Positions 8,781 to 18,657 are shown, counted from the stretch's first letter. The stretch is 64,000 nucleotides of DNA from an uncultured Bacteroidota bacterium (GCA_903842575.1 CAIMMM010000154.1:1-64000), one strand, 5' to 3'. Notes: generated from the sequence alone by a model not told the origin. Numbers and translations are program-made.

Positions 8781-10571
8781 TTAAAAGCAATAGGCATTTT
8801 CCGCAACTAATTTTGTAGTAATCGTTTCTCTCAATCCTACAATGTTGGGCATATTGGTATATTTCGTAAAACGGCGTAATCCCATTAACATCATGCGTTG
8901 TTCGTCGCCTTCGGCAAAAGAAATAATACTTTCTTTTCCTTTTTGGGTTACCACATCAACTGCTTTGTATAAGTACAATTTAGCCATGGCAATTTGTTCT
9001 TTTACTTTCTCTTCTCCTTCTTTTTTAGCTAACTTTTCAGTACGTAGAATAGTACTTTCAGCAAGGTATATTTCAATCAACATATCTGCTGCTGCCATTA
9101 ATAATTGTTGATGTGCATCTAAGTCGGGACCATATTTTTGTACGGCACCACCAGCAACCATTAAGAATGCTTTTTTCAATTTGCCAATTAGTTCTTTTTC
9201 TTCGGCAAATAATTCGGAATAGTCAGGTGTATCAAAAGAGGGAATTCCCATTAATTCTTCTTGTACTTTAGACGCAGGACCTAATAAATCAACATGGCCT
9301 TTCATGGCTTTTTTTATTAGCATTCCAACCGAAAGCATTCGATTAATCTCATTGGTTCCTTCATAAATTCGAGCAATACGAGCATCACGCCAAGCACTTT
9401 CCATGGGTGTGTCTTCCGAAAATCCCATCCCTCCATAAATTTGAATTCCTTCATCAGCGCAGTTTTGTACATCTTCTGAAACGGCCACTTTTAAAATAGA
9501 ACATTCAATAGCAAATTCTTCCACACCTTTTAATTCCGCTTCTTGATGCGAAGTGCCTTCAGCTTCACGCAATTGAATTCGGTTTTCAATGTCTTTGGCT
9601 GCTCTGTAGGTGGCGCTTTCGCCTGCGTAAGCAGAAGTTGCCATTTCAGCTAATTTATATCGAATGGCACCAAAACTTGAAATTGGAGTGTTAAATTGTA
9701 TTCTTTCATTGGCATAATTCACAGCATTGGTAGTTACACGACGTTGTGCGTCTAAGCAGGCTGCCGCCAATTTAATTCGGCCAACATTCAATGCGTTCAT
9801 GGCAATCTTAAAACCTTCACCACGACCCGCTAACATATTTTCAACTGGAACTTTTGTGTCTGCAAAGAAAACCTGACGTGTAGAAGAAGCACGAATTCCG
9901 AGTTTGTGTTCCTCTTCGTTCATTGTAATTCCGTTGCTAGGATCATTTTCTATAATGAAACCGGTTATGTTTTTATCATTTTCAATTCGAGCAAATACGA
10001 TAAATAACGAACAGAAACCTGCATTGGAAATCCACATTTTCCCCCCAGTAACGCTATAGTTTTTTCCATCTGCCGAAAGTACCGCTTTTGTTTTTCCAGA
10101 ATTGGCGTCAGAACCAGCGCCAGGTTCAGTTAAACAATAGGCACCAAACCATTCTCCAGAAGCTAATTTGGGAACGTATTTTTGTTTTTGTGTTTCAGTT
10201 CCATACAAAGTAATTGGCATTGTTCCAATTCCGGTATGCGCTCCAAAAGCGGTAGAAAACGAACCTGTAGCTCCCGAAATATAATCGCAAACCAAGCATG
10301 TATCCACGAATCCCATTCCCATTCCACCATAAGCTTCAGGAACGGCAACGCTTAGGAATCCCATATCACCAGCTTTGCGCATGACTTCTTCGGTAAACTT
10401 GTAATCTTTAGCTTCAAATCTATTTTTGTTAGGCCAAATTTCTTTATCCACAAATTCTTTTACGCTTTCGCGCATCATGATTTGTTCTTCCGAGAAATCT
10501 TCGGGTGTGAAAACGTCTTCACATTTTGTTTCTTTTACGAGGAATTGACCACCTCTAGTTATATCGTCCAT
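8781..10571 (-). CDS. fadE: Acyl-CoA dehydrogenase (FadE type)
   Basis: AYCLTEPGAGSDA; QIYGGMGFSEDTPMESAWRDARIARIYEGTNEINRM. Confidence 0.9.
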   Translation of the reverse strand: MDDITRGGQFLVKETKCEDVFTPEDFSEEQIMMRESVKEFVDKEIWPNKNRFEAKDYKFTEEVMRKAGDMGFLSVAVPEAYGGMGMGFVDTCLVCDYISGATGSFSTAFGAHTGIGTMPITLYGTETQKQKYVPKLASGEWFGAYCLTEPGAGSDANSGKTKAVLSADGKNYSVTGGKMWISNAGFCSLFIVFARIENDKNITGFIIENDPSNGITMNEEEHKLGIRASSTRQVFFADTKVPVENMLAGRGEGFKIAMNALNVGRIKLAAACLDAQRRVTTNAVNYANERIQFNTPISSFGAIRYKLAEMATSAYAGESATYRAAKDIENRIQLREAEGTSHQEAELKGVEEFAIECSILKVAVSEDVQNCADEGIQIYGGMGFSEDTPMESAWRDARIARIYEGTNEINRMLSVGMLIKKAMKGHVDLLGPASKVQEELMGIPSFDTPDYSELFAEEKELIGKLKKAFLMVAGGAVQKYGPDLDAHQQLLMAAADMLIEIYLAESTILRTEKLAKKEGEEKVKEQIAMAKLYLYKAVDVVTQKGKESIISFAEGDEQRMMLMGLRRFTKYTNMPNIVGLRETITTKLVAENAYCF

Positions 10572-10596
10572 TTTTTAATTTTTTATAGTTGGTTGA

Positions 10597-11778
10597 TTAT
10601 AATAATTCGAAAACTCCTGCACTTCCTTGTCCTGTTCCAACACACATAGAAACAATTCCGTATTTATCGCCACGGCGTTTCATTTCGTCAAATAATTGTA
10701 CCGATAGTTTTGCTCCTGTACAACCTAGTGGATGGCCTAATGCAATAGCACCGCCATTCACATTGATGATATCTGGATTCAGTCCTAACTCACGTGTAAC
10801 GGCTAATGCTTGTGAGGCAAAGGCTTCGTTTAATTCAATTAATCCAATGTCGTTTAAAGTTAAGCCAGCTTGTTTCAAGGCTTTTGGAATGGCTTTCACT
10901 GGACCTATTCCCATGATTCTTGGTTCCACTCCTGCGGATGCAAAATTTACCAATCGAGCAATAGGAGTGAGGTTTAATTCTTTTACTAATGCTTCACTCA
11001 TGATTAAAACAAAAGCGGCTCCATCACTCATTTGTGATGAGTTTCCAGCAGTTACACTTCCATCTGCAGCAAAAACAGGTTTAAGATTTCCTAAAGCTGC
11101 CGTATTGGTATCTGCTCTAGGACCTTCATCTTTAGTAACCGTATAGGATTTTGTTTCCTTTTTACCATTTTCGTTGATGAACGTTTGCTCTACAGTAATC
11201 GGAACAATTTGCTTGTCAAATTTACCTTCAGCTTGTGCTTTTAATGCTTTTTGATGGGAGTTGAATGCGAAGGCATCTTGATCTTCACGAGAGATATTAT
11301 ATTGTTTGGCAACGGCTTCAGCCGTTAAGCCCATTCCCCAATAATAATCTTCGTTTCCAGCTGCAGCAACAGCATAATCGGGAGTGGGTTTGTAACCACC
11401 CATTGGAATAAAACTCATGCTTTCGGCGCCACCTGCAATAATGCAATCGGCCATGCCACTTTGGATTTTAGCCGTAGCCATTCCAATAGTTTCCAATCCG
11501 GAAGCGCAATATCGATTAACCGTTACCCCAGGAACATCGGTGACTTTTAATCCCATTAAGGAAATTAAACGACCAACATTTAAACCTTGTTCTGCTTCGG
11601 GCATGGCATTACCTACCATTACATCATCAATTCTTTTCTTGTCGAAATCAGGCAATTCATTCATCATGAACTGAATGGTTTCTGCCGCTAATTCATCAGG
11701 ACGTTTGAATCTGAATACTCCTTTTGGAGCTTTCCCTACCGCAGTGCGATAGGCTTTAACAATATATGCAGTCTTCAT
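10597..11778 (-). CDS. fadA: Acetyl-CoA acyltransferase (thiolase)
   Basis: VNRYCASGLETI; NVNGGAIALGHPLGCTGAKL; MCVGTGQGSAGVFE. Confidence 0.92.
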   Translation of the reverse strand: MKTAYIVKAYRTAVGKAPKGVFRFKRPDELAAETIQFMMNELPDFDKKRIDDVMVGNAMPEAEQGLNVGRLISLMGLKVTDVPGVTVNRYCASGLETIGMATAKIQSGMADCIIAGGAESMSFIPMGGYKPTPDYAVAAAGNEDYYWGMGLTAEAVAKQYNISREDQDAFAFNSHQKALKAQAEGKFDKQIVPITVEQTFINENGKKETKSYTVTKDEGPRADTNTAALGNLKPVFAADGSVTAGNSSQMSDGAAFVLIMSEALVKELNLTPIARLVNFASAGVEPRIMGIGPVKAIPKALKQAGLTLNDIGLIELNEAFASQALAVTRELGLNPDIINVNGGAIALGHPLGCTGAKLSVQLFDEMKRRGDKYGIVSMCVGTGQGSAGVFELL

Positions 11779-11781
11779 AGT

Positions 11782-14172
11782 TTAGTTTCTTAATGGTTTA
11801 CCTTTAGTAAGCATGAATTGAATTCTTTCCAACGTTTTTCTTTCGGTACAAAGTGATAAAAACGCTTCCCTTTCAATATCCAACAAGTATTGTTCGCTTA
11901 CTAAAGTTGGTTCGGATAAATCACCACCAGCCATCACATAAGCTAGTTTGTTCGCGATTTTTTTATCGTGTTCCGAGATGTATTTGCCAGCTTCCATTTG
12001 GTCGGTTCCTACCAAGAACATTCCAAGTGCTTGTTTTCCTAATACTTTTACATCAGTTCTACGAATAGGTTGGGTGTAACCTTGTTCTGCCATTTGCAAG
12101 GCGATTTGTTTGGCTACAGCAATTTGTCGGTCTTTATTCACCACAACAATGTCTTTTCCTTTTTGTAAAATACCGGTATCAAAAGCTTCATAGGCTGAAG
12201 TTGATACTTTTGCCATCGCAACAGCTAAGAAATATTCCTGTAATACATTCAATTCCACGTCATTTTTATGGAACAAATCCGAAGCACGAAGTGCCATCTC
12301 TTTGGAGCCTCCACCACCTGGAATGACACCTACTCCAAATTCTACCAATCCAATATAACTTTCGGTAGCAGCCACAACTCTATCAGCATGTAGCGTCATT
12401 TCGCAACCACCACCCAATGTCATTCCGTGAGGAGCAACTATGACTGGAGTAGTGGAGTAGCGCACCCGCATCATGGTATCTTGAAAATATTTGATAGCCA
12501 TGTTGAGTTCCTCATATTCTTGTTCGACAGCCATCATAAAAATCATTCCGATATTTGCACCAACACTAAAATTGGCCGCTTGGTTTCCAATGACCAATCC
12601 GTTATAGGTTGTTTCAGCCAAATCAATTCCTTTATTAATGGCAGCCAAAACATCGCCACCAATCGTATTCATTTTGGATTGGAATTCTAAGTTTAAAATG
12701 CCATCTCCTAAATTGGTAATTACCGCACCACTATTACTCCATACTTTTTTGCTCTCGCGAATGTTGTTTAATATGATAAAGCTATCTTGACCTGGGATTT
12801 TTTCTTGTACTTTAGTTGGAATGTTATAATAATAGGTAGCACCTTCTTTTATTGTATAGAAACTCTTAGTTCCAGAAGCCAACATGTCGATAACCCAAGC
12901 TGCAGGCTCGTAGCCTTCCGATTTCATTAACTCAATTCCTTTTTCAACTCCAATAGCATCCCAAATTTCAAATGGACCGTTTTCCCAACCAAATCCTGCT
13001 TTCATAGCATCGTCAATTTTATAAAACTCATCTGATATTTCAGGAATTCTGTTGGAGCAATAAGCAAACATGGCAGTGAAGTTCTTTCTGTAAAAATCAC
13101 CCGCTTTGTCTTTTCCTTTTACAAGAACTTTGAATCTATCAATAGGTTTGTCAATAGTTTTGGTTAATTCTAATGTTGCAAATGAGGCGCGTTTAGCTGC
13201 TCTGTATTCAAGAGAATCTAAATCTAAGGATAGAATTTCTTTGCCTTCTTTTTTATAAAAACCTTGTCCTGTTTTACTTCCAAGCCATTTGTTTTCCATC
13301 ATTTTATTGATAAAATCAGGGAGTTTGAAAAGTTTGTGTGCTTCGTCATTGGGGCAGTTGTCATAAATTCCATTGGCTACATGAACTAGGGTATCCAAGC
13401 CAACCACATCAACCGTTCTGAAGGTTGCCGATTTTGGTCGACCAATAACAGGACCTGTCAATTTATCCACTTCTTCAATAGTCAATCCCATTTCTTTTAC
13501 CAAATGAAACAAACTCTGGATTCCAAAGATCCCTATTCGGTTTCCAATAAAAGCAGGTGTATCTTTGGCAACGACCGAAGTTTTACCTAAATATTTTGAA
13601 CCGTAATCAAAAAGGAAATATAAAACTTCCTTACTTGTTTTTGGACCTGGAATAATTTCGAATAACTTTAAATAACGGGCAGGATTGAAGAAATGCGTTC
13701 CGCAAAAATGCGCTTGAAAGTCATCGCTTCTGCCTTCGCTCATAAACTTAATTGGAATGCCAGAAGTATTAGAAGTCACTAATGTTCCCGGTTTACGGAA
13801 TTTATCAATTTGTTCGAACACCAGTTTTTTGATATCTAGTCTTTCCACCACAACTTCTATAATCCAATCGTAGTTGGAAATTTTAGCCATATCATCTGTA
13901 GTATTTCCAGTTGTAATTCTACTTGCGAATTTCTGACTATAAATGGGAGATGGATTTGACTTTAACGCATGGGTTAAGTGTTCGTTTACAATGCGATTTC
14001 GAACGACTTTGCTTTCCAGCGTCAATCCTTTTTTTTCTTCGATTTCGTTTAGTGCGTTGGGTACAATATCCAATAGCAAAACCTCCAAACCAATGTTTGC
14101 AAAATGGCAAGCAATACCTGAGCCCATGATTCCTGAGCCAACTACTGCCACTTTTTTGATGGTACGTTTCAT
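11782..14172 (-). CDS. fadN: 3-hydroxyacyl-CoA dehydrogenase / enoyl-CoA hydratase (FadN-like domain order)
   Basis: N-terminal VAVVGSGIMGSGIACHFA Rossmann; C-terminal crotonase segment GMTLGGGCEMTLHADRVVAA. Confidence 0.9.
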   Translation of the reverse strand: MKRTIKKVAVVGSGIMGSGIACHFANIGLEVLLLDIVPNALNEIEEKKGLTLESKVVRNRIVNEHLTHALKSNPSPIYSQKFASRITTGNTTDDMAKISNYDWIIEVVVERLDIKKLVFEQIDKFRKPGTLVTSNTSGIPIKFMSEGRSDDFQAHFCGTHFFNPARYLKLFEIIPGPKTSKEVLYFLFDYGSKYLGKTSVVAKDTPAFIGNRIGIFGIQSLFHLVKEMGLTIEEVDKLTGPVIGRPKSATFRTVDVVGLDTLVHVANGIYDNCPNDEAHKLFKLPDFINKMMENKWLGSKTGQGFYKKEGKEILSLDLDSLEYRAAKRASFATLELTKTIDKPIDRFKVLVKGKDKAGDFYRKNFTAMFAYCSNRIPEISDEFYKIDDAMKAGFGWENGPFEIWDAIGVEKGIELMKSEGYEPAAWVIDMLASGTKSFYTIKEGATYYYNIPTKVQEKIPGQDSFIILNNIRESKKVWSNSGAVITNLGDGILNLEFQSKMNTIGGDVLAAINKGIDLAETTYNGLVIGNQAANFSVGANIGMIFMMAVEQEYEELNMAIKYFQDTMMRVRYSTTPVIVAPHGMTLGGGCEMTLHADRVVAATESYIGLVEFGVGVIPGGGGSKEMALRASDLFHKNDVELNVLQEYFLAVAMAKVSTSAYEAFDTGILQKGKDIVVVNKDRQIAVAKQIALQMAEQGYTQPIRRTDVKVLGKQALGMFLVGTDQMEAGKYISEHDKKIANKLAYVMAGGDLSEPTLVSEQYLLDIEREAFLSLCTERKTLERIQFMLTKGKPLRN

Positions 14173-14192
14173 TTTTTTGTTATGTTTTATTT

Positions 14193-14220
14193 GTTGTCAG
14201 TTGTCAGTTATCTGTTAGAC
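14193..14220. repeat. Four-unit heptamer array (GTTGTCA GTTGTCA GTTATCT GTTAGAC)
   Basis: Direct reading; 7-bp period in the fadN-marR intergenic region. Confidence 0.7.
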
Positions 14221-14246
14221 TGAAAAACAGACAGCTGAAAACTTTT

Positions 14247-14678
14247 TTAAAAAATCTTCTTCTCTGCAATTAAATCATTAATAATTTCTGAAACCTCGAT
14301 AAAGTTTTTAAGTTTTTCTTCTGAAATATTTTTACGGATGGTTTCATTGAATTTCAGCACTGTTTCTTTAGATTGTTCTCTTTTCTCTTTTCCAAAATCA
14401 GTTAAGTAAATTAATACACCTCTACCATCATTAGGATTTGGTTTTCTAATAATTAAACCTTTTTCTTCTAAAGTTTTTAAAGTTCTTGTTAATGAAGTAG
14501 CTTCCATTCCCATTCGAGCACTGATTTTTGAGGAAGGTGTCCCTTCTTCTTTATCGATACTTAAAAGTGCAAAACCAATAGCCATAGATCCATCAAACTT
14601 TGATGCCTCTTCGTTGTACATCCTGGAAACGGCTTGCCATGTGGCTCTAAGGATATAATCTATCGTTTTTTCTTTCAT
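14247..14678 (-). CDS. MarR family transcriptional regulator
   Basis: MarR winged helix GMEATSLTRTLKTLEEKGLIIRKPNPNDGRGVLIYLTDFGKE; internal Met (MKEKTIDYILRATW) preferred. Confidence 0.88.
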   Translation of the reverse strand: MKEKTIDYILRATWQAVSRMYNEEASKFDGSMAIGFALLSIDKEEGTPSSKISARMGMEATSLTRTLKTLEEKGLIIRKPNPNDGRGVLIYLTDFGKEKREQSKETVLKFNETIRKNISEEKLKNFIEVSEIINDLIAEKKIF

Positions 14679-14924
14679 ACATTTTAAATAGAAAACCAAA
14701 GATAATAAAAACTTATTATGCACGCATAGTATTTATGTTAAATTTATTTTAAGAATTTAGGGTTTTACAGATTATAGTTGGAAGTTATACAAAAGTGTAT
14801 AATGGGTATTATTTAATAATCGGTTGCCTGAAGGGAATGTTAGGAGTGGAATGCTTGCACTTGTTGAATTGGATGTGTTATATTAATTACACTTAAAGGG
14901 GGTTATGCAATACAATTCATTAAT

Positions 14925-15227
14925 TTAGTTTGAGTGTTGATTGATAATTTGTTGAAGGTCATTTGCAGATACAACTCCTGATTGTCGCCATTTTATTTCC
15001 CCTTTTTTGAAAAGTATGAGTGTAGGTACTCCTTGTATTCTATAAGTGCTTGCTACTTGAGGATTTTTGTCTACATCTATTTTTAAAATTTTTGCTTTGT
15101 CACCAATTTTGGATTTAAGTTCTTCTAAAACCGGCTTCATCGCTTTGCACGGTCCGCACCATTCGGCAAAAAAATCTACTAATGTTGGAGTATCACTTTT
15201 GACTATTTCAGAAAATGTGTTTAACAT
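14925..15227 (-). CDS. trxA: Thioredoxin
   Basis: [15 protein letters not shown] active site; [11 protein letters not shown]. Confidence 0.9.
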   Translation of the reverse strand: MLNTFSEIVKSDTPTLVDFFAEWCGPCKAMKPVLEELKSKIGDKAKILKIDVDKNPQVASTYRIQGVPTLILFKKGEIKWRQSGVVSANDLQQIINQHSN

Positions 15228-15242
15228 TTGTATTTAACTTTT

Positions 15243-15467
15243 TTAAAGATCCTTATCTTGAATTGAGTTGTTCGTTTTTTGCTTTATTTCTGTAGTACAA
15301 TTTCCCGCTGCACATCCAAAAGCAAACAAACCCATTGCGGCAAAATAGACGCCAATAGCTATTGCATACCATTGTTGGCCCATTACGGATTGTATTATAA
15401 TGATAATTCCTAATACAAGATATAATGCTCGCGAAAAGGTCCAGTTAGTTAAAATTCTTGTTTTCAT
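15243..15467 (-). CDS. Small membrane protein (DUF2892/YgaP-TM-like) with GCAAGNC motif
   Basis: Two hydrophobic segments, then FGCAAGNCTT. Confidence 0.65.
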   Translation of the reverse strand: MKTRILTNWTFSRALYLVLGIIIIIQSVMGQQWYAIAIGVYFAAMGLFAFGCAAGNCTTEIKQKTNNSIQDKDL

Positions 15468-15914
15468 TTATCCTATTAAAATTTTTGAAGTCATTGTGAC
15501 TTTTGATTTTATTGAATTGGAAATCAAACAGGCTGCTTCCGATTTTTGTAATACTCTTTCAGCTCTTTCACGGTCTTTTTCATCAGAAATAGTGACAGTA
15601 GGTTCAAGTATAATTTCACTTATCATAAACTTACCTTCAATTTGTTCTAACTTACCTTTTGATTTACAATTGAAATGGGTAAAGTTTAATTTTGAATTTT
15701 CAGCTATGGATAAAAAGGTTGTCATTAAACAACTGCTAACTGCAGCGGTGAACAAATGCTCTGGTGACCAAATTCCAGGAATTCCTTTTGGAAATTCGGG
15801 AGGCGTTGCTACTTCGATACAAGTTCCGGCTGCTTCATTTAATTCAGGAGAACACATCACACCTTTGCGATCAGTGTTCCAATTGATATCAACATTATAA
15901 TAGTGTGGTTCCAT
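15468..15914 (-). CDS. OsmC family protein
   Basis: WSPEHLFTAAVSSCLMTTFLSIAE and LQKSEAACLISNSIKS Cys pair. Confidence 0.85.
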   Translation of the reverse strand: MEPHYYNVDINWNTDRKGVMCSPELNEAAGTCIEVATPPEFPKGIPGIWSPEHLFTAAVSSCLMTTFLSIAENSKLNFTHFNCKSKGKLEQIEGKFMISEIILEPTVTISDEKDRERAERVLQKSEAACLISNSIKSKVTMTSKILIG

Positions 15915-16230
15915 GGGATTCTATTTTGTTTTGTAAGCTTGCCCATCCGCCACCATTGTGAACTTCGGGGAAGCCATTGGATTTTAAAATACTTTTTGCC
16001 GATGCACTTCTTATTCCGCTTGCGCAACAAGTAATAATTGGCTTATCTTTTTTTAGTTTACTTATATTATTACTAAGTGTGTCTACTGAGATGTTTATTG
16101 AACCTTTTATGTGTCCGCTTTGATATTCTCCTTTGCTGCGAACATCCAAAATGACTGCCCCTTGTTTTACCAATTCGACATAGTTCGCTTTTGGACTAAA
16201 ACCGAAAAGCTGTTTAATTGTATTTATCAT
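15895..16230 (-). CDS. Rhodanese-like domain protein
   Basis: ILDVRSKGEYQSGHIKGSINI; catalytic loop CCASGIRSASA. Confidence 0.88.
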   Translation of the reverse strand: MINTIKQLFGFSPKANYVELVKQGAVILDVRSKGEYQSGHIKGSINISVDTLSNNISKLKKDKPIITCCASGIRSASAKSILKSNGFPEVHNGGGWASLQNKIESHGTTLL

Positions 16231-16234
16231 TGAT

Positions 16235-16519
16235 TTAAAGTGTTTGAGAACGATGATAATTCACCTCTAACCAAGAACCCGCATTGTAGCATTCAATGCC
16301 AAATTGAGAAAGATATTGAGTGGCTTGACCACTTCGTCCGCCGCTTGCACAACATAATAACAATGGTTGTTTCATGTTTTTTAATTCCTCTATTCTTCTT
16401 TCAATTTCTTGTAAAGGAATGTTAATAGAACCGGCTACATGACCACCTCTAAATTCATCAATTGTCCTCACATCTAAAATAGTACCTTGTTTTTCTTTTA
16501 TGATTTTTTCTATATTCAT
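16235..16519 (-). CDS. Rhodanese-like domain protein
   Basis: ILDVRTIDEFRGGHVAGSINIPL; catalytic loop CCASGGRSGQA. Confidence 0.88.
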   Translation of the reverse strand: MNIEKIIKEKQGTILDVRTIDEFRGGHVAGSINIPLQEIERRIEELKNMKQPLLLCCASGGRSGQATQYLSQFGIECYNAGSWLEVNYHRSQTL

Positions 16520-16520
16520 T

Positions 16521-16724
16521 TTATCTTTTTTTTACTTTCTTTTTCTTAAACATGTTGAACAACAAACCTCCCATTAAAGCCCCATATAAAGTGCTATTCA
16601 TTGGTTTTGAGGTTATAGCACAAGTGCCACTTGCACAACCAATAAAATAAAAATAGCCATAGCCACAAATTGCTCCAACGATTACACCAATAATAGTAAG
16701 TTTGTTGTTGACAATAAAACTCAT
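16521..16724 (-). CDS. DUF6132-like small membrane protein
   Basis: GYFYFIGCASGTCAITSKPMNSTLYGALMGGLL; internal Met (MSFIVNNKL) preferred. Confidence 0.7.
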   Translation of the reverse strand: MSFIVNNKLTIIGVIVGAICGYGYFYFIGCASGTCAITSKPMNSTLYGALMGGLLFNMFKKKKVKKR

Positions 16725-16725
16725 T

Positions 16726-16935
16726 TTATAATTCTTTTTTTCTAGTTGAAATTCCGAAAGGATAATAAAGTGGGCAAAAACTAATAAAACTTGTGAGGAT
16801 AAAAACTCCTGCAAAAATTAATAGAACAATTGCTACTGTTCCTGATAGAATATTTGCAAAATACAAACCTGCAATTACCATTGCAATAAGTATTCTGACT
16901 ACTTTGTCGGCTGTGCCCATGTTTGGTTTCATCAT
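16726..16935 (-). CDS. DUF2892/YgaP-like membrane protein
   Basis: MKPNMGTADKVVRILIAMVIAGLYF...FCPLYYPFGIST. Confidence 0.8.
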   Translation of the reverse strand: MMKPNMGTADKVVRILIAMVIAGLYFANILSGTVAIVLLIFAGVFILTSFISFCPLYYPFGISTRKKEL

Positions 16936-17036
16936 TTTTTCTTAAAGTGAATAATTAATTATACCACAAAGGTCTATTATTACAATAAATGTACAGCTAC
17001 TTTTGTTACATAAGGAAAATTAAATAAAGAATAAAA

Positions 17037-17064
17037 AAAAACTCCTCAAGAAATTGAGGAGTTT
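17037..17064 (-). terminator. Intrinsic terminator downstream of the 17085-17477 gene
   Basis: AAAACTCCTCAA-GAAA-TTGAGGAGTTTT stem with T-tract on the minus strand. Confidence 0.8.
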
Positions 17065-17084
17065 TAGAATGATAAAGTAAATGA

Positions 17085-17477
17085 TTATTTCATTTTTCCA
17101 TTAACAACAGCAACAACAGCACCTACAAATGAAGCCAATACCATTGAAGCAACAACATCAATGCCCATTAATTTAAAATCGATAGTTTCTTTTGTCATGT
17201 TTTGAAAAAAGTTAACAGACAAAGTCATAAATAAAGCAATACCAGCAGCTAGTTTAATTCCATTAACACATTTAGAAATTCCTTCACCTTGAGAAAAGAC
17301 ATAGGATATCATAAATCCAAATGCCAAACATCCCATGAAAATAAAGGTCATGTTTTCTGTGGCTCCCTCTTCCGTTGGGAAAGTGTCTTTTAATAATATT
17401 CCGTAAATTAGCCATCCTAGAAGGAAATCAACAATTCCGCCGACAATTCCTCCAACAATAAAGTTTTTTACATTCAT
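17085..17477 (-). CDS. Hypothetical 4-TM membrane protein (DUF1761-like)
   Basis: Hydrophobic 130-aa ORF with own terminator. Confidence 0.6.
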   Translation of the reverse strand: MNVKNFIVGGIVGGIVDFLLGWLIYGILLKDTFPTEEGATENMTFIFMGCLAFGFMISYVFSQGEGISKCVNGIKLAAGIALFMTLSVNFFQNMTKETIDFKLMGIDVVASMVLASFVGAVVAVVNGKMK

Positions 17478-17604
17478 AATTAATAGTTTATTGGTTAATG
17501 AGTTAAAAGTATTAAAATATTAAGAATGTGATAGTTTATTAAGTATTTAATTGTTAACTTTTTAAAAGAATGAATTGTTAATAAAGTAATCAATAATTTT
17601 GGAG

Positions 17605-18657
17605 TTATTTCTTCTTGAAATTACCTGTGTCTACATCTTTTAAAAATTGGATGACCCCTGGGAAATAATGCTCTTGGTCGTCATATTGAGAACAATGACT
17701 TCCATTGGGACAAAATAGAAAACGACCGTTTTGCACTTCTTTAGAAATCCATTCCATGTGTTTTGGATCCATAGTGTCGTATTTGGCTCCAATAACTAAG
17801 GTTGGGATGGTTATTGTTTTGAGTCGTGCAGTCACATCCCAATTCTTCAAAGTAGCATCTCCGGTAATGCCAAACTCACTTGGTCCTTGCATGTATACAT
17901 AGATGTTCGGGTTTAAATGTTTGAATGCTCTAGTAATGGACTCCGGCCATTTCTCAACTGGGAATCGTATGAGGTGTTCGGTATAATAGTATTTGAAAAG
18001 GAGTTCAGTGTATTTTGGATTGGTGTAATCTTTGTTTTTTTCGAATGTTTTAATTTGGTCTAACACGTCCTTGGGAAGTTTTGGACCTAGGACGTCTTCG
18101 GCATATTTGTTATAGGCCGGTGCGCTTGCCATCATATTGGCAATAATCAAACCTTTCAAGTTTTTTTGATATTTCAAAGCATATTCCATGGCCAGTATAC
18201 CTCCCCAGGATTGTCCCATTAAATAGAAATTGGTATTGTCTAAACCCAATGCGATACGAACTTGTTCTACTTCTTCTACAAAACGCTCATTGGTCCACAA
18301 GCTTTTGTCGTTGGGTTGGTCGCTATAATACGAATCCAACTGATCATAATAAATGTATTCGATACTTTCTTGAGGAAAAAAGCCATCAAAACATTCAAAA
18401 AATTCATGGGTGCCGCCCGGACCTCCATGGAGTAGAAGTACTTTTATCTTTGGATTATTCCCTACGGTTTTGGTCCATACATTAAATTTACCTTTAGGTG
18501 TCGTAATGGGAATCATTTTGATACCACCCGTAAATTGGTCATCTCGTTTTGAAAAATCAAGATAATGTTCTTTTATAGAATTGTCTTTTGTTTTTTCTTG
18601 GCAATTGGAGAATAACAAAATACTAAACAATAGAATAATTAAACTTTTTAGTTTCAT
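17605..18657 (-). CDS. Proline iminopeptidase-family alpha/beta hydrolase lipoprotein
   Basis: LLLHGGPGGTHEFFE; LMGQSWGGILAMEYA; lipobox SNC. Confidence 0.85.
   Translation of the reverse strand: MKLKSLIILLFSILLFSNCQEKTKDNSIKEHYLDFSKRDDQFTGGIKMIPITTPKGKFNVWTKTVGNNPKIKVLLLHGGPGGTHEFFECFDGFFPQESIEYIYYDQLDSYYSDQPNDKSLWTNERFVEEVEQVRIALGLDNTNFYLMGQSWGGILAMEYALKYQKNLKGLIIANMMASAPAYNKYAEDVLGPKLPKDVLDQIKTFEKNKDYTNPKYTELLFKYYYTEHLIRFPVEKWPESITRAFKHLNPNIYVYMQGPSEFGITGDATLKNWDVTARLKTITIPTLVIGAKYDTMDPKHMEWISKEVQNGRFLFCPNGSHCSQYDDQEHYFPGVIQFLKDVDTGNFKKK

Noticed and set aside
10589-11146. 185-aa plus-strand ORF opposite the thiolase gene
   Set aside because: Long antisense ORF explained by codon bias of fadA; no recognisable domain.
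15400-15900. 166-aa plus-strand ORF opposite OsmC
   Set aside because: Antisense to a clear OsmC gene with conserved cysteines.
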